Positions 14,097-23,610 of a stretch of DNA of 64,000 bases are shown piece by piece. The DNA comes from Paracoccus onubensis (lineage in GTDB: Bacteria; Pseudomonadota; Alphaproteobacteria; Rhodobacterales; Rhodobacteraceae), in contig NZ_QZCG01000012.1 in NCBI RefSeq assembly GCF_003591515.1, positions 1-64,000 on the forward strand, given 5' to 3'. The position numbers and the translations under genes were made by a program. The notes beneath the pieces were generated by a model that worked only from the letters and a program-made list of their open reading frames with translations, did not search any database and was not told the DNA's origin. How positions within the stretch are numbered: the first letter of the stretch is position 1; each line of letters opens with the position of its first letter.

Positions 14097-16919
14097 TTAA
14101 GCATCATCCTCGCCGATGTCACTTTCGCCGATGTTATTTCCGGCGATATCATCTTCGTCCGGGCCATCCTCGTCGATGCCATCCGCTTCCGCGTCGCCAT
14201 GTTCTGCGATGCGGGCGACCGAGACGACGGTTTCACCCTCGGCGGTATTGAATACCCGGACTCCGCCAGCCGAACGCGAACGGAAGCTGATTCCTTCGAT
14301 CGGAACCCGGATCGATTGCCCGGTCGAGGTGGCCAGCATGATCTGATCGTCGCCTTCCACGGGGAAACTGGCAACCAGAGGACCGCCGCGCATGGCCTTG
14401 TCCATGGCCATGACGCCCTGTCCGCCGCGTCCGCGAACCGGATAGCCATGGCTTGAACTGATCTTGCCCGAGCCCTTGGTGGTGATGGTCAGGATCAAAT
14501 CCTCAGCCGCGGACATCTGGGCATAGCGCTCTTGCGAGATATTGCCTTCCTCGATCGTTTCCTCGTCATCATCAGCCTCTGCTCCGTCGTCCAGAGCTCC
14601 GGCGATTGCCCTGCGCATTTTCAGATAGGCCGCGCGCTCGGCCGGATCGGTTTCGAAATGCCGGATCACGGACATGCTGACGACCTGATCGCCCTTGGCC
14701 AGACGGATGCCGCGCACGCCGGTCGAGGCACGGCCCACGAAGACCCGGACCGCGGTGGTCGGGAACCGGATTGCCCGGCCATGCGCCGTGACCAGCATCA
14801 CATCGTCATCCGCCGTCGCCATGCGCACCCCGATCAGGCTGACGTCATCGGGCAGTTTCATGGCGATCTTGCCATTCCGCATCACATTGGCGAAATCCGA
14901 CAGCGCATTTCGGCGCACATCGCCTTGCGACGTGGCGAAGACGACCTGATAATTTTCCCATTCCGTTTTCGGCGCGTCGATCGGCATCAATGCGGCGATG
15001 GATACGCCGGGAACAATGGGCAGGATATTGACGATGGCTTTCCCGCGCGAGGTTCGCCCGCCAAGCGGCAGGCGCCATGTCTTCAGCCGGTAAACCATGC
15101 CGTCCGTGGTGAAGAACAGCAATTCGGTATGCGTATTGGCGACGAACAGCGTGGTCACCACGTCATCTTCCTTGGTCGCCATGCCCGACAGGCCCTTGCC
15201 GCCGCGGCGCTGCGCCCGGAATTCGGCCAGTGCCGTGCGCTTGATATAGCCGCCCGAGGTGATGGTGACGACCATATCCTCGCGCTCGATGAGATCTTCA
15301 TCCTCCATATCGCCGGCCCAATCGGTGATTTCGGTCCGGCGGGGGACGGCGAACAGTTCTTTCACCTCACGAAGCTCATCGCTGATGATGCCCAGAATCC
15401 GCTCGCGCGAGGCAAGGATCGTCAGATATTCGCGGATCGCATCGGCAAGCTGCTGCAACTCATCCGTGACTTCCTTTACGCCGATCTGGGTCAGGCGTTG
15501 CAGACGCAGCTCCAGAATAGCGCGGGCCTGCGTTTCCGACAGGTTATAGGTGCCGTCGTCGTTGACCGGATGCAGAGGGTCGTCGATCAGGCGCAGATAT
15601 TCGGCGATCTCGTGGGCTGGCCAGCGACGCTCCATCAAGCGCGCCCGTGCTTCGGCCGCGTCCGCAGAGGAACGGATCGTGGCGACGACTTCGTCAACAT
15701 TGCTGACCGCGACCGCAAGACCACACAGAACATGGCTGCGCTCCCGTGCCTTGCGAAGCTCGAAGGCGGTGCGCCGCGCGACAACTTCTTCGCGGAACGC
15801 AATGAAATACGTCAGGAAATCGCGCAATGTCAGCTGTTCGGGCCGGCCGCCGTTCAGAGCCAGCATATTGCAGCCGAAACTGGTCTGCATCGGGGTAAAG
15901 CGGAAAAGCTGGTTCAACACGACATCCGGCGTGGCGTCGCGCTTCAACTCGATCACGACACGGACCCCGGTGCGATCGGTTTCGTCCTGAACGCCCGAGA
16001 TACCCTCGATCCGCTTTTCCTTGGCCAGTTCGGCGATCTTCTCGATCAGAGTCGATTTGTTGACCTGATAGGGAATTTCGTCGAGGACGATGGCGAAGCG
16101 ATCCTTGCGCGGCTCTTCGATATGGGTTTTGGCGCGGATGATGACGCTGCCCCGACCTTCCAGATAGGCCTTGCGGGCGCCGGAGCGGCCAAGGATCAAT
16201 GCGCCGGTCGGGAAATCCGGACCCGGTACGATTTCCAGCAGCCTTTCGGTGGGCAAGTCGGGATTTTCGATCAGGGCAAGCGTGGCATCCACGATCTCGC
16301 CCAGATTGTGCGGCGGAATATTGGTGGCCATCCCGACGGCGATGCCGCCCGCGCCATTGACCAGCATATTCGGGAAACGCGCGGGCAGAACCGTGGGTTC
16401 ATGGTCCTTGCCGTCATAATTGTCCTGAAAATCGACCGTGTCCTTGTCGATATCCTTCAGCAGATAATCGGCGGGCTTGTCCATCCGCACTTCGGTATAA
16501 CGCATGGCCGCGGGCGGATCGCCATCCATCGAGCCGAAATTGCCCTGTCCATCCAGAAGCGGCAGCGACATCGAGAAATCCTGCGCCATCCGCACAAGCG
16601 CGTCATAGATCGCGCCATCGCCATGCGGGTGATATTTCCCCATCACGTCGCCCACAGGGCGGGCCGATTTGCGATAGGCCTTATCCGAGGTATTTCCCGT
16701 TTCCTGCATCGCGTAAAGAATACGGCGATGAACCGGCTTCAGCCCGTCGCGCAGATCGGGAATCGCCCGGCTGACGATCACCGACATGGCGTAATCGAGA
16801 TAGGCGGTGCGCATCTCTTGCGAGATGTCGATCAGGGGGCCGTCATGCGTCATGATGGTACGCGCCGGGCCTGCGGAATCGGGAGTTTCCGGCAGATCGT
16901 CTTCAGGAGTGTCAGCCAC
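14097..16919 (-). CDS. gyrA: DNA gyrase subunit A
   Basis: A 940-residue GyrA, the breakage-reunion subunit that introduces negative supercoils with GyrB. The winged-helix region contains KYHPHGDGAIYDALVRMAQD and the catalytic tyrosine Tyr141 in AMRYTEVRM. The GyrA box QRRGGKGL in the C-terminal beta-pinwheel separates it from ParC. A strongly acidic tail (about 30 residues rich in Asp/Glu) closes the protein. The resistance-determining residue equivalent to E. coli Ser83 is Gly102, while the Asp87 equivalent is Asp106. The start is GTG with GAGGA upstream, and a TCAACA-TCT-TGTTGA palindrome lies ten bases before it. Confidence 0.97.
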   Translation of the reverse strand: MADTPEDDLPETPDSAGPARTIMTHDGPLIDISQEMRTAYLDYAMSVIVSRAIPDLRDGLKPVHRRILYAMQETGNTSDKAYRKSARPVGDVMGKYHPHGDGAIYDALVRMAQDFSMSLPLLDGQGNFGSMDGDPPAAMRYTEVRMDKPADYLLKDIDKDTVDFQDNYDGKDHEPTVLPARFPNMLVNGAGGIAVGMATNIPPHNLGEIVDATLALIENPDLPTERLLEIVPGPDFPTGALILGRSGARKAYLEGRGSVIIRAKTHIEEPRKDRFAIVLDEIPYQVNKSTLIEKIAELAKEKRIEGISGVQDETDRTGVRVVIELKRDATPDVVLNQLFRFTPMQTSFGCNMLALNGGRPEQLTLRDFLTYFIAFREEVVARRTAFELRKARERSHVLCGLAVAVSNVDEVVATIRSSADAAEARARLMERRWPAHEIAEYLRLIDDPLHPVNDDGTYNLSETQARAILELRLQRLTQIGVKEVTDELQQLADAIREYLTILASRERILGIISDELREVKELFAVPRRTEITDWAGDMEDEDLIEREDMVVTITSGGYIKRTALAEFRAQRRGGKGLSGMATKEDDVVTTLFVANTHTELLFFTTDGMVYRLKTWRLPLGGRTSRGKAIVNILPIVPGVSIAALMPIDAPKTEWENYQVVFATSQGDVRRNALSDFANVMRNGKIAMKLPDDVSLIGVRMATADDDVMLVTAHGRAIRFPTTAVRVFVGRASTGVRGIRLAKGDQVVSMSVIRHFETDPAERAAYLKMRRAIAGALDDGAEADDDEETIEEGNISQERYAQMSAAEDLILTITTKGSGKISSSHGYPVRGRGGQGVMAMDKAMRGGPLVASFPVEGDDQIMLATSTGQSIRVPIEGISFRSRSAGGVRVFNTAEGETVVSVARIAEHGDAEADGIDEDGPDEDDIAGNNIGESDIGEDDA

Positions 16920-17118
16920 GTGAATTCCTCAACATCTTGTTGAACGCCGGTATAGCCGACACGCAGGGTGGGGGCAATCTTGGCAGGGCGGATTGACCGA
17001 TTTTCATTGCGCGTCCGCCGATGCCCACTCGTGCAGGCATAGGTCTTGAAACAGGTGAAACCTCGATCCTGACGGCGTGATCCGGTTCAGGATCCGTTTG
17101 GATGCAAGAAAGCGGGGG

Positions 17119-17586
17119 TCAGCGACGCAGGAGCGCGGCCTTCCCCCAAACCGCCAGCAGGATTGCCGAACAGATCGCATTCCAGTTTGCCATGGAAAGG
17201 CCAAGGAATCGCCACGCGACCTCATCGCAGCGCACGACCGGCGCCTCTTGCAGTTTTGCCATCAGATCCTGGGTCGACATGGCGGCGATATTCCCGACCC
17301 CGCCAGAGCAATGCGCCGGACCTGCCCACCAGGCCATTTCCACGCCGCTGTGATAGATGGCCAGCCCCAGGGCGATTGCGGCTGCGGCCATTCCCAGAAC
17401 CGAAAGCGCCCGGACCCGGCCGGTCAGCCAGATTACACCGGCAATGATGACCGCCGCCAGATGCGGCCAACGTTGCAGAATGCACAATTCGCAAGGCGCA
17501 TAACCCGCCGCCTGAAATCCGAGCGCGGCGATCAGAAGCGCGGCAGAGCCGGCCCCGGCGAGAAGCGGAAGAGACAGGTCTTTCAT
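17119..17586 (-). CDS. dsbB: Disulfide bond formation protein B
   Basis: A 155-residue membrane protein with four hydrophobic segments that reoxidises DsbA and passes electrons to quinone. Cys32 and Cys35 in PCELCILQRWPH form the first redox pair and Cys93 (PAHCSGG) and Cys120 (VVRCDEV) the second, facing the periplasm. The conserved quinone-site arginine follows in ILQRW. The ATG overlaps the stop of the yqaA-like gene by four bases (ATGA), so the two are coupled. A longer upstream frame is only read-through of that neighbour. Confidence 0.92.
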   Translation of the reverse strand: MKDLSLPLLAGAGSAALLIAALGFQAAGYAPCELCILQRWPHLAAVIIAGVIWLTGRVRALSVLGMAAAAIALGLAIYHSGVEMAWWAGPAHCSGGVGNIAAMSTQDLMAKLQEAPVVRCDEVAWRFLGLSMANWNAICSAILLAVWGKAALLRR

Positions 17587-18161
17587 AGATACCTCAGCAA
17601 GATGAAGCCGCCGATGAGACAGATCATGAACAGGGTGAAGGCCAGCCCCAGCCGCTGCTCGATGAAGTCGCGGATCGGCGGGCCATAACGCCACAGAAGC
17701 GCCGCGACCACGAAAAACCGCCCGGCACGCCCGGCGATCGATGCCAGCACGAATAGCGGCACGGGGAAACCGATTGCGCCCGAAAAGATCGTGATGACCT
17801 TGAACGGAAACGGTGTCAGGGCGGCGAACAGGATCGCCCAGCCGCCATATTCGGCAAATCTGCCGGCGAGCTGGTGATAGGCGTCCTGCTTGCCGTAGAC
17901 GGTCAGCACCCATTGTCCCGCCGAATCCATGAGAACAGCGCCGATCCAATAGCCAAGCAATGCGCCGAGGACCGACCCGACGGTTGCAACCGCCGCGATC
18001 AGGAAGGCGCGCGATCTGCGCGACAGGATCATCGGAATCATCAGCACATCCGGCGGAATCGGAAAGACAGAGCTTTCGATGAAACTGATCCCGAGCAGTG
18101 CGCGCATGGCGTGGCGGCCGCCCGCAAGCCCCATGGTCCAGTTGTAAAGCTTGCGTAACAT
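17583..18161 (-). CDS. yqaA: YqaA/DedA-type membrane protein
   Basis: A 192-residue inner-membrane protein of the SNARE-associated (DedA/VTT) superfamily, YqaA branch. The motif region ESSVFPIPPDVLMIPM matches the conserved reentrant loop of the family, and FAALTPFPFKVITIFSGAIG the second one. DedA-type proteins are linked to polyprenyl or phospholipid flipping and envelope homeostasis; the exact substrate of YqaA is not known. I chose the ATG at 18161 because GAAGGGG precedes it at good spacing; a start at 18197 would add 12 residues. It is coupled to dsbB downstream. Confidence 0.88.
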   Translation of the reverse strand: MLRKLYNWTMGLAGGRHAMRALLGISFIESSVFPIPPDVLMIPMILSRRSRAFLIAAVATVGSVLGALLGYWIGAVLMDSAGQWVLTVYGKQDAYHQLAGRFAEYGGWAILFAALTPFPFKVITIFSGAIGFPVPLFVLASIAGRAGRFFVVAALLWRYGPPIRDFIEQRLGLAFTLFMICLIGGFILLRYL

Positions 18162-18281
18162 GCTGTCCCCTTCGTTCAGAAACCGGATTGACCGCAAGGC
18201 GACCGGACGTCAAGGCGCTTGCAAATCGGGTCGCGCTGCTGTGATGATTGAGAACTGGGAACAATCAGGGATTGCGGACCG

Positions 18282-19130
18282 ATGAAGTGGCGGGGACGAC
18301 GGGGCAGCGGTAATGTGGATGACCGCAGGAGTATGGGCCGGGCCGGTGCAGGGGGCGTGGGTGTCGTAGGTGTGCTTGCGATTCTTGCTGTCGGTTATTT
18401 CTTCGGCATCGATATTTCGCCGATCGTGCAGGGGCTGGAACAGGGCGGGCAGCAATCGGAACGACCGCTGACCGAAGCCGAAGAGCAATATGGCGAGTTT
18501 GTATCGGTGGTTCTGGCCGATACCGAGGAAATCTGGGGCGAGGTTCTGCAGGAACAGGCCGGTATCACCTATGCGGAACCCCGGCTGGTGCTGTTCAGCG
18601 GTGCGGTGCAATCCGCCTGTGGCGGCGCCTCGGCGGCGATGGGGCCGTTCTATTGCCCCGGCGATCAGCAGGTTTATCTGGACACCGATTTTTTCGACAT
18701 GATGGGGCAGCGGATGGGGGCTGGCGGCGATTTCGCCTATGCCTATGTCATCGCGCATGAAATCGGCCACCATGTCCAGAATCTGACAGGTGTTCTGGAG
18801 CAGGTGAATGCCCTTCGTGGTCGTCTTGGCGAACAGGATGCCAATGCGGTTTCGGTGCTGACCGAATTGCAGGCCGATTGTTTCGCCGGGTTATGGGCGC
18901 GGCATGCGCAGGATCGTTTCGGCTCGCTGGAAGAGGGCGATCTGAACGAGGCGATGACCGCTGCCGCGGCAGTCGGAGACGATGCCATACAGGCAAGCGC
19001 AGGCCGGACGCCGATGCCCGACAGTTTCACCCATGGCAGCTCACAGCAAAGGCAGGAATGGCTTATGCGGGGATTTCGCTCAGGTGAACTGGCGCAATGC
19101 GACACATTCGCCGAGGCAGGTCTTGAATAG
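18282..19130 (+). CDS. ypfJ: Neutral zinc metallopeptidase, YpfJ family
   Basis: A 282-residue membrane-anchored peptidase. A basic, glycine-rich N-terminus leads to one transmembrane segment (about residues 24-42). The zinc motif HEIGH at 159-163 and ELQADCFAGLWA further on, which supplies the third ligand, match the YpfJ/zinc-peptidase family. Length and layout are typical. The family is widespread, but substrates are unknown. It stands alone between divergent yqaA-dsbB and a convergent small membrane protein gene. Confidence 0.92.
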   Translation: MKWRGRRGSGNVDDRRSMGRAGAGGVGVVGVLAILAVGYFFGIDISPIVQGLEQGGQQSERPLTEAEEQYGEFVSVVLADTEEIWGEVLQEQAGITYAEPRLVLFSGAVQSACGGASAAMGPFYCPGDQQVYLDTDFFDMMGQRMGAGGDFAYAYVIAHEIGHHVQNLTGVLEQVNALRGRLGEQDANAVSVLTELQADCFAGLWARHAQDRFGSLEEGDLNEAMTAAAAVGDDAIQASAGRTPMPDSFTHGSSQQRQEWLMRGFRSGELAQCDTFAEAGLE

Positions 19131-19135
19131 CGGCC

Positions 19136-19321
19136 TTAGCGGGGCAGCACGGCCCTGCGCCCCCGCTCCATCTGCGCCCATTCGGGCCACCAGCCAAGCT
19201 TTTCGAGCACGACGATTGCCACGATCACCAGAATGACGAACAGCACCAGCTTGACCCTCCGCGCACTGGGAGGATTGCGGGCCCATTGGGATGCGCGCAG
19301 AAACCACAGCAGGTTGTTCAT
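19136..19321 (-). CDS. Small single-pass membrane protein, unknown
   Basis: A 61-residue protein with one transmembrane helix (VKLVLFVILVIVAIVVLEKL) preceded by WARNPPSARR and followed by GWWPEWAQ. From memory this pattern is conserved in small hypothetical proteins of the Rhodobacteraceae, which supports it as a real gene. GAGG stands four bases before the ATG at 19321; an ATG at 19330 is also possible. It is divergent from the COQ10-like gene. Function unknown. Confidence 0.68.
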   Translation of the reverse strand: MNNLLWFLRASQWARNPPSARRVKLVLFVILVIVAIVVLEKLGWWPEWAQMERGRRAVLPR

Positions 19322-19388
19322 CGGCCTCATATCCTGTTAGTCCCCGGAAAGTATCAGACAGACAGCCAAGCCGAAACCAGGAATTCCC

Positions 19389-19853
19389 GTGCCTCATCAC
19401 CAGGACAACCGCGACCTTCCCTATAGCGCGCGCCAGATGTTCGATCTCGTTGCAGATATCGAAAGCTATCCGCAATTCCTGCCGTGGAACAGCGCAGCGC
19501 GGATCCGATCCCGCCAGACGCGTCCCGACGGCGCAGAGGAAATCGCGGCCGATCTGGTCGTCAGCTTCAAGGTTTTCCGTGAGCGTTTCGGCAGCCGCGT
19601 CGTTCTTTGGCCCGCCGAGTCCGAAAGCGGCAAGCTGAAGATCGACACCGAATACCTGGACGGCCCGTTCCGGCATATGCAAAGCGGCTGGACCTTCATG
19701 GATCTGCCTGATGGCGGTTGCCGGGTTGAGTTTTTCGTGGATTTCGAATTCCGCAACGCGATTCTTCAAAAACTGATCGGCGTCGTTTTTCACGAGGCCA
19801 TGTCGCGCATCGTCAAAGCCTTCGAGACCCGCGCGAATGAATTATACGGATAA
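19389..19853 (+). CDS. COQ10/RatA-type START-domain protein
   Basis: A 154-residue protein of the polyketide cyclase/START superfamily. YSARQMFDLVADIESYPQFL, then PWNSAARI, is the typical opening of the COQ10/RatA group, and MQSGWTFMDLPDGGCRVEFF the central sheet. In alphaproteobacteria and mitochondria such proteins bind ubiquinone and support respiration; the E. coli relative RatA was described as a ribosome-association toxin. The ubiquinone role is more likely here. The start is GTG. Length is standard. Confidence 0.87.
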   Translation: MPHHQDNRDLPYSARQMFDLVADIESYPQFLPWNSAARIRSRQTRPDGAEEIAADLVVSFKVFRERFGSRVVLWPAESESGKLKIDTEYLDGPFRHMQSGWTFMDLPDGGCRVEFFVDFEFRNAILQKLIGVVFHEAMSRIVKAFETRANELYG

Positions 19854-19874
19854 TTCACCGGACGGCCTTGCCGG

Positions 19875-19894
19875 ATGCCGGCTTTCCCCGGCAT
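19875..19894 (+). terminator. Weak terminator-like hairpin after the COQ10-like gene
   Basis: ATGCCGG and CCGGCAT form a 7-bp stem with a six-base loop shortly after the stop codon. The following GTTGTC is not a clear T run, so termination would be partial. It separates the gene from mrcA. Confidence 0.4.
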
Positions 19895-20010
19895 GTTGTC
19901 GGGAGTGACGAACAATGTGTCGATTACGGTGATGTAACGCATCACTGTTGTTTTGACGCGCTCTGACCCTGCCGCTATAGACAAAGCAAATATCGAAAGG
20001 CTTTTGCCCT

Positions 20011-22554
20011 GTGGCACGTGCGATACTTTCATTTCTGGGTGCTATATTTGCGTGGGGCGTAACCGCCATTTTCTTTGCTGCGCTCACGCTTGGCGGGATT
20101 TTCTGGATTTACTCGGATGATCTGCCCAGTCATGAGCAACTGGCGCGATACAGTCCCAAGACCATCAGCCGAATCTATTCGGGCGAGGGCATGCTGATCG
20201 ACGAATATGCCGAAGAGCGGCGGATTTTCGTTCCGATCAAGGAAATCCCCGATCTGGTCAAGCAGGCATTCGTCAGTGCCGAGGACAAGAATTTCTATAA
20301 CCATCCCGGTTACGATCTGCGCGGTATTGCTGCCGCAGGACTGGAATTCATCAAATCCGGCGGGGACAGTGCCCGTGGCGCCTCGACCATTCCGCAGCAG
20401 GTCGTCAAGAATTTCCTGCTGTCTTCGGATGTGCGGCTTGAACGGAAGATCAAGGAACTGATCCTTGCCGTCAGGCTGGAACATACGCTGAGCAAGGATC
20501 AGATCCTCGAACTCTATCTGAATGAAATCTACCTTGGGCAGAACAGCTATGGCGTTGCCGCCGCCGCGCAGGTGTTCTTCAACAAGACCCTGACGGAACT
20601 GGCACCGCACGAAGCGGCCATGCTTGCATCCCTTCCCAAGGCCCCGAGTGATTTTCACCCCGTTCGCGCCAAGGAGGCTCTGACCAACCGGCGTAATTAC
20701 GTGCTGCGGGAAATGTGGCAGAACGGCTATATCGACGAAGCCACCTATGAGGCTGAAGCCAAGCTGCCGCTCCGGACCGTGCAGAATGGTGATTATCCGC
20801 CTTTCCGCGAACAGATGCCCCGGCGCGACTATTTCACCGACGAGATTCGGCGCCAGCTCAGCCGTGATTTCGGTCATGACGAATTCTACGGAGGCGGCCT
20901 GACCATCCGCGCCACGGTCGATCCGCAGATGCAGAGTCAGGCGGCAAACGCATTGCGGGCCGCGCTGGAGAAATACGACCGGGATCTGGGGATCTGGAAC
21001 GGCACCGGTGAAACGATTCCAGCCGAACAGTTGACGGACGAGGCATCCTGGCGCGGCGCGCTGTGGGAGCTGGAGGTTCCTCGCGATATTCCCGGCTGGC
21101 ATCCTGCCGTGGTTCTGGAACTTGGCGAGCAAGACGCACGGATCGGAATCGAGGGCATTGAAGAGCATCCCGATGGGCACTGGATTCCGGCAAATGACGT
21201 GCAATGGGCACGCAAGCGGCTGCCGGATGGCACTCTGGCTCCGCCTGCGCAGGTGGCCGGCGATCTGGTCGAGGTCGGAGATGTCGTTCTGGTGCGAGCG
21301 ATGACCAATGACGAAGACCGCAGCTTTATCCGCTGGACGCTGCGGCAGGTGCCGCGGATTCAGGGCGGTTTCATGGCCATGGATGTCAATACGGGGCGCG
21401 TGATTGCGATGCAGGGCGGGTTTTCATATGAATCCTCGGTCTTCAACCGCGCAACTCAGGCACAGCGGCAGCCCGGCTCCAGCTTCAAGCCTTTCGTTTA
21501 TGCGGCGGCGCTGGACAACAATTATACCCCCGCGACCATCGTCGTCGATGAACCGATCCGGGTGAATACCCCGGCCGGATTGTGGGAACCGAAGAATTCC
21601 AGCGGCAAGCATTATGGTCCGACTCCGCTGCGGACCGGGATCGAGCAGTCCCGAAACCTGATGACGATCCGTATCGCGCGGGATATCGGTATGGAGATTG
21701 TCGCCGATTATGCCGAGAAATTTGGCGTTTACGACGAATTGAAGCCGTTTCTTGCCAATTCGCTTGGCGCGCAGGAGACGACCTTGTTCAAGATGGTTGC
21801 GGCCTATGCGATGTTCGCCAATGGCGGTGAACGGGTCGAGCCGACTCTGGTTGACCGCGTACAGGACCGCCGCGGCAGGACGATCTACCGCCATGACCGG
21901 CGCATCTGCGAAACCTGCGAGATGCAGGCTTTGCCCGCCGGCAGTGCCCCTGTGATCAAAAGCAACCGCGAACGGGTCATGGACGCCGTGACGGCCTATC
22001 AGCTGACCTCGATGCTGGAAGGTGTCGTCAAGCGGGGATCGGGTAACGGGGTCAATCTGCCGGTGCCGATTGCAGGCAAGACCGGAACGACGAACGATGC
22101 CAAGGATGTCTGGTTCATCGGCTTTTCAAGTAATATCGTCGCGGGATGCTATCTTGGCTATGATCAGCCGCGCGGATTGGGGCCGCATGCTTATGGCGGA
22201 ACGCTTTGTGTGCCGGTGTTCAACGCGTTCATGCGTGAAGCGATCAAGGAATATGGCGGCTCGGAATTCAAGGTTCCGCCGGGCGGATACTGGGTCAAGA
22301 TCGACCGTTTCACCGGGCAGCGCCTGCCCGATGACGCAAATGGCCCGAATGTCATCGCCGAGTATTTCCGCGATGGTACCGATCCTGACTGGCTGTCGCC
22401 CTATGTCGTCGCTGGATTTGGCGACGAAAATGTCGTTCTTCCGTGGGAAGCCGGGTCTGGCGGCGGGCAATCCGTGACCACCTCGACCGGAGAGCAGAAA
22501 GTGATCCCGAACAAGGCGGATTTCGGAACGCTGTCTTCTGGCGGGCTATATTGA
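20011..22554 (+). CDS. mrcA: Penicillin-binding protein 1A (bifunctional peptidoglycan synthase)
   Basis: An 847-residue class A PBP that polymerises and crosslinks peptidoglycan. One N-terminal membrane anchor (about 8-33) precedes the GT51 transglycosylase domain with SAEDKNFYNHPGYD, which supplies the catalytic Glu, and GASTIPQQVVKNF. The transpeptidase part has the three serine-enzyme motifs: SxxK in PGSSFKPF (near residue 490), SRN in IEQSRNLMT and KTGT in AGKTGTTNDAKDVWF. An inserted OB-like segment between the domains is typical of PBP1A. The start is GTG. It is convergent with the tryptophan dioxygenase gene, 36 bases away. Confidence 0.96.
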   Translation: MARAILSFLGAIFAWGVTAIFFAALTLGGIFWIYSDDLPSHEQLARYSPKTISRIYSGEGMLIDEYAEERRIFVPIKEIPDLVKQAFVSAEDKNFYNHPGYDLRGIAAAGLEFIKSGGDSARGASTIPQQVVKNFLLSSDVRLERKIKELILAVRLEHTLSKDQILELYLNEIYLGQNSYGVAAAAQVFFNKTLTELAPHEAAMLASLPKAPSDFHPVRAKEALTNRRNYVLREMWQNGYIDEATYEAEAKLPLRTVQNGDYPPFREQMPRRDYFTDEIRRQLSRDFGHDEFYGGGLTIRATVDPQMQSQAANALRAALEKYDRDLGIWNGTGETIPAEQLTDEASWRGALWELEVPRDIPGWHPAVVLELGEQDARIGIEGIEEHPDGHWIPANDVQWARKRLPDGTLAPPAQVAGDLVEVGDVVLVRAMTNDEDRSFIRWTLRQVPRIQGGFMAMDVNTGRVIAMQGGFSYESSVFNRATQAQRQPGSSFKPFVYAAALDNNYTPATIVVDEPIRVNTPAGLWEPKNSSGKHYGPTPLRTGIEQSRNLMTIRIARDIGMEIVADYAEKFGVYDELKPFLANSLGAQETTLFKMVAAYAMFANGGERVEPTLVDRVQDRRGRTIYRHDRRICETCEMQALPAGSAPVIKSNRERVMDAVTAYQLTSMLEGVVKRGSGNGVNLPVPIAGKTGTTNDAKDVWFIGFSSNIVAGCYLGYDQPRGLGPHAYGGTLCVPVFNAFMREAIKEYGGSEFKVPPGGYWVKIDRFTGQRLPDDANGPNVIAEYFRDGTDPDWLSPYVVAGFGDENVVLPWEAGSGGGQSVTTSTGEQKVIPNKADFGTLSSGGLY

Positions 22555-22590
22555 TGGATATCCGGCAGCGGGAAAACCCTGCTGTCGCGA

Positions 22591-23412
22591 TCACAGCTCG
22601 GTCCGCAATTCCCACAAATCGGCAAACAGTACCACATCCAGCATCCGGCGCAGGTAATTGACGCCCGATGTCCCGCCCGAGCCGCGCTTGAAGCCGATGA
22701 TGCGCTCGACCGTGGTGACATGGTTGAAGCGCCAGCGGCGGAAATAATCCTCGAAATCAACGAGCTTTTCCGCCAGTTCGTATAATTCCCACCAGCGGAC
22801 AGGATCGCGGTAAATGCTGGCCCAGGCGGCGCGGGCAGCGGGATCGGGAAGATGCGGACGATCCAGCCTTTCACGCGGCGGAATATCGAAACCACAGGCG
22901 CGCAGATGCGATAACACCACATCGTAAAGCGATGGGCGGGCAATTTCCGCCCGAAGCGAGGCAACCAAGGCTTCCCGATGTTCATGCGGGCGCAGCATCT
23001 CGATATTGCGATTGCCGGCAACGAATTCGATCATGCGATATTGCCACGACTGGAAGCCGCTGCTTTCGCCAAGACTTTCGCGAAATTCGGTGTATTCGCT
23101 GGGCGTCATGGTGCGCAGCACATCCCATGCCGAGTTTAGCTGCTCCATGATCCGGGCGACTCGGGTCAGCATCTTGAAGGCAGGCTGTAAATTGCCCGAA
23201 GCAATAGCAGCACGCGCCGCATTCAATTCATGCAGCGCAAGTTTCATCCAGAGTTCCGAGGTCTGATGCTGGACGATGAACAGCATCTCGTCATGCGCTT
23301 GCGACAGCGGGTGCTGTGCCGTCAGAATCTTGTCGAGATGCAGATAGTCGCCATAAGACATGCGCCCCTGAAAAGACATGCGGGCGCCGTCGTCGGAAGG
23401 ATCATAGCTCAT
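22591..23412 (-). CDS. kynA: Tryptophan 2,3-dioxygenase
   Basis: A 273-residue haem enzyme that opens the indole ring of L-tryptophan to N-formylkynurenine, the first step of the kynurenine route. MSYGDYLHLDKIL, FIVQHQTSELWMKLALHEL and GFQSWQYRMIEFVAGNRN are hallmark stretches of the family, and FNHVTTVERIIGFKRGSGGT carries the proximal haem histidine and substrate loop. The ATG at 23412 matches the usual N-terminus; a GTG six codons earlier is possible. Formamidase and kynureninase genes are not next to it. Confidence 0.95.
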   Translation of the reverse strand: MSYDPSDDGARMSFQGRMSYGDYLHLDKILTAQHPLSQAHDEMLFIVQHQTSELWMKLALHELNAARAAIASGNLQPAFKMLTRVARIMEQLNSAWDVLRTMTPSEYTEFRESLGESSGFQSWQYRMIEFVAGNRNIEMLRPHEHREALVASLRAEIARPSLYDVVLSHLRACGFDIPPRERLDRPHLPDPAARAAWASIYRDPVRWWELYELAEKLVDFEDYFRRWRFNHVTTVERIIGFKRGSGGTSGVNYLRRMLDVVLFADLWELRTEL

Positions 23413-23610
23413 TGTCGCAACCTGAAACACTGCTTTCGGTCAGCCGAAAACCTGAATAAAGGCTGGCATAGGCGCAGGTTTGCTTCAAGTTTGAAATTTA
23501 TTCGAACATATCAAAGATTAAGTCGCTTGCAGGCGGCGGGCGGTCACCAACACCGAAACCGCCGCCAAAGGAGGGCGGAACCGCACCTCTTGGCGCGGGC
23601 ACCAGGAATG

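Noticed and set aside
14532..16943. 803-codon plus-strand frame opposite gyrA
   Set aside because: It mirrors gyrA, has no domain, and is rich in His, Gln and Arg as expected of an antisense frame in high-GC DNA.
19080..19793. 237-codon minus-strand frame opposite the COQ10-like gene
   Set aside because: The COQ10/RatA protein on the plus strand and the 61-residue protein are clearly better; this frame has no domain.
22563..22590. Bidirectional terminator between mrcA and kynA
   Set aside because: CAGCGGG/CCCTGCTG pairs only with a bulge and there is no T run in either direction.
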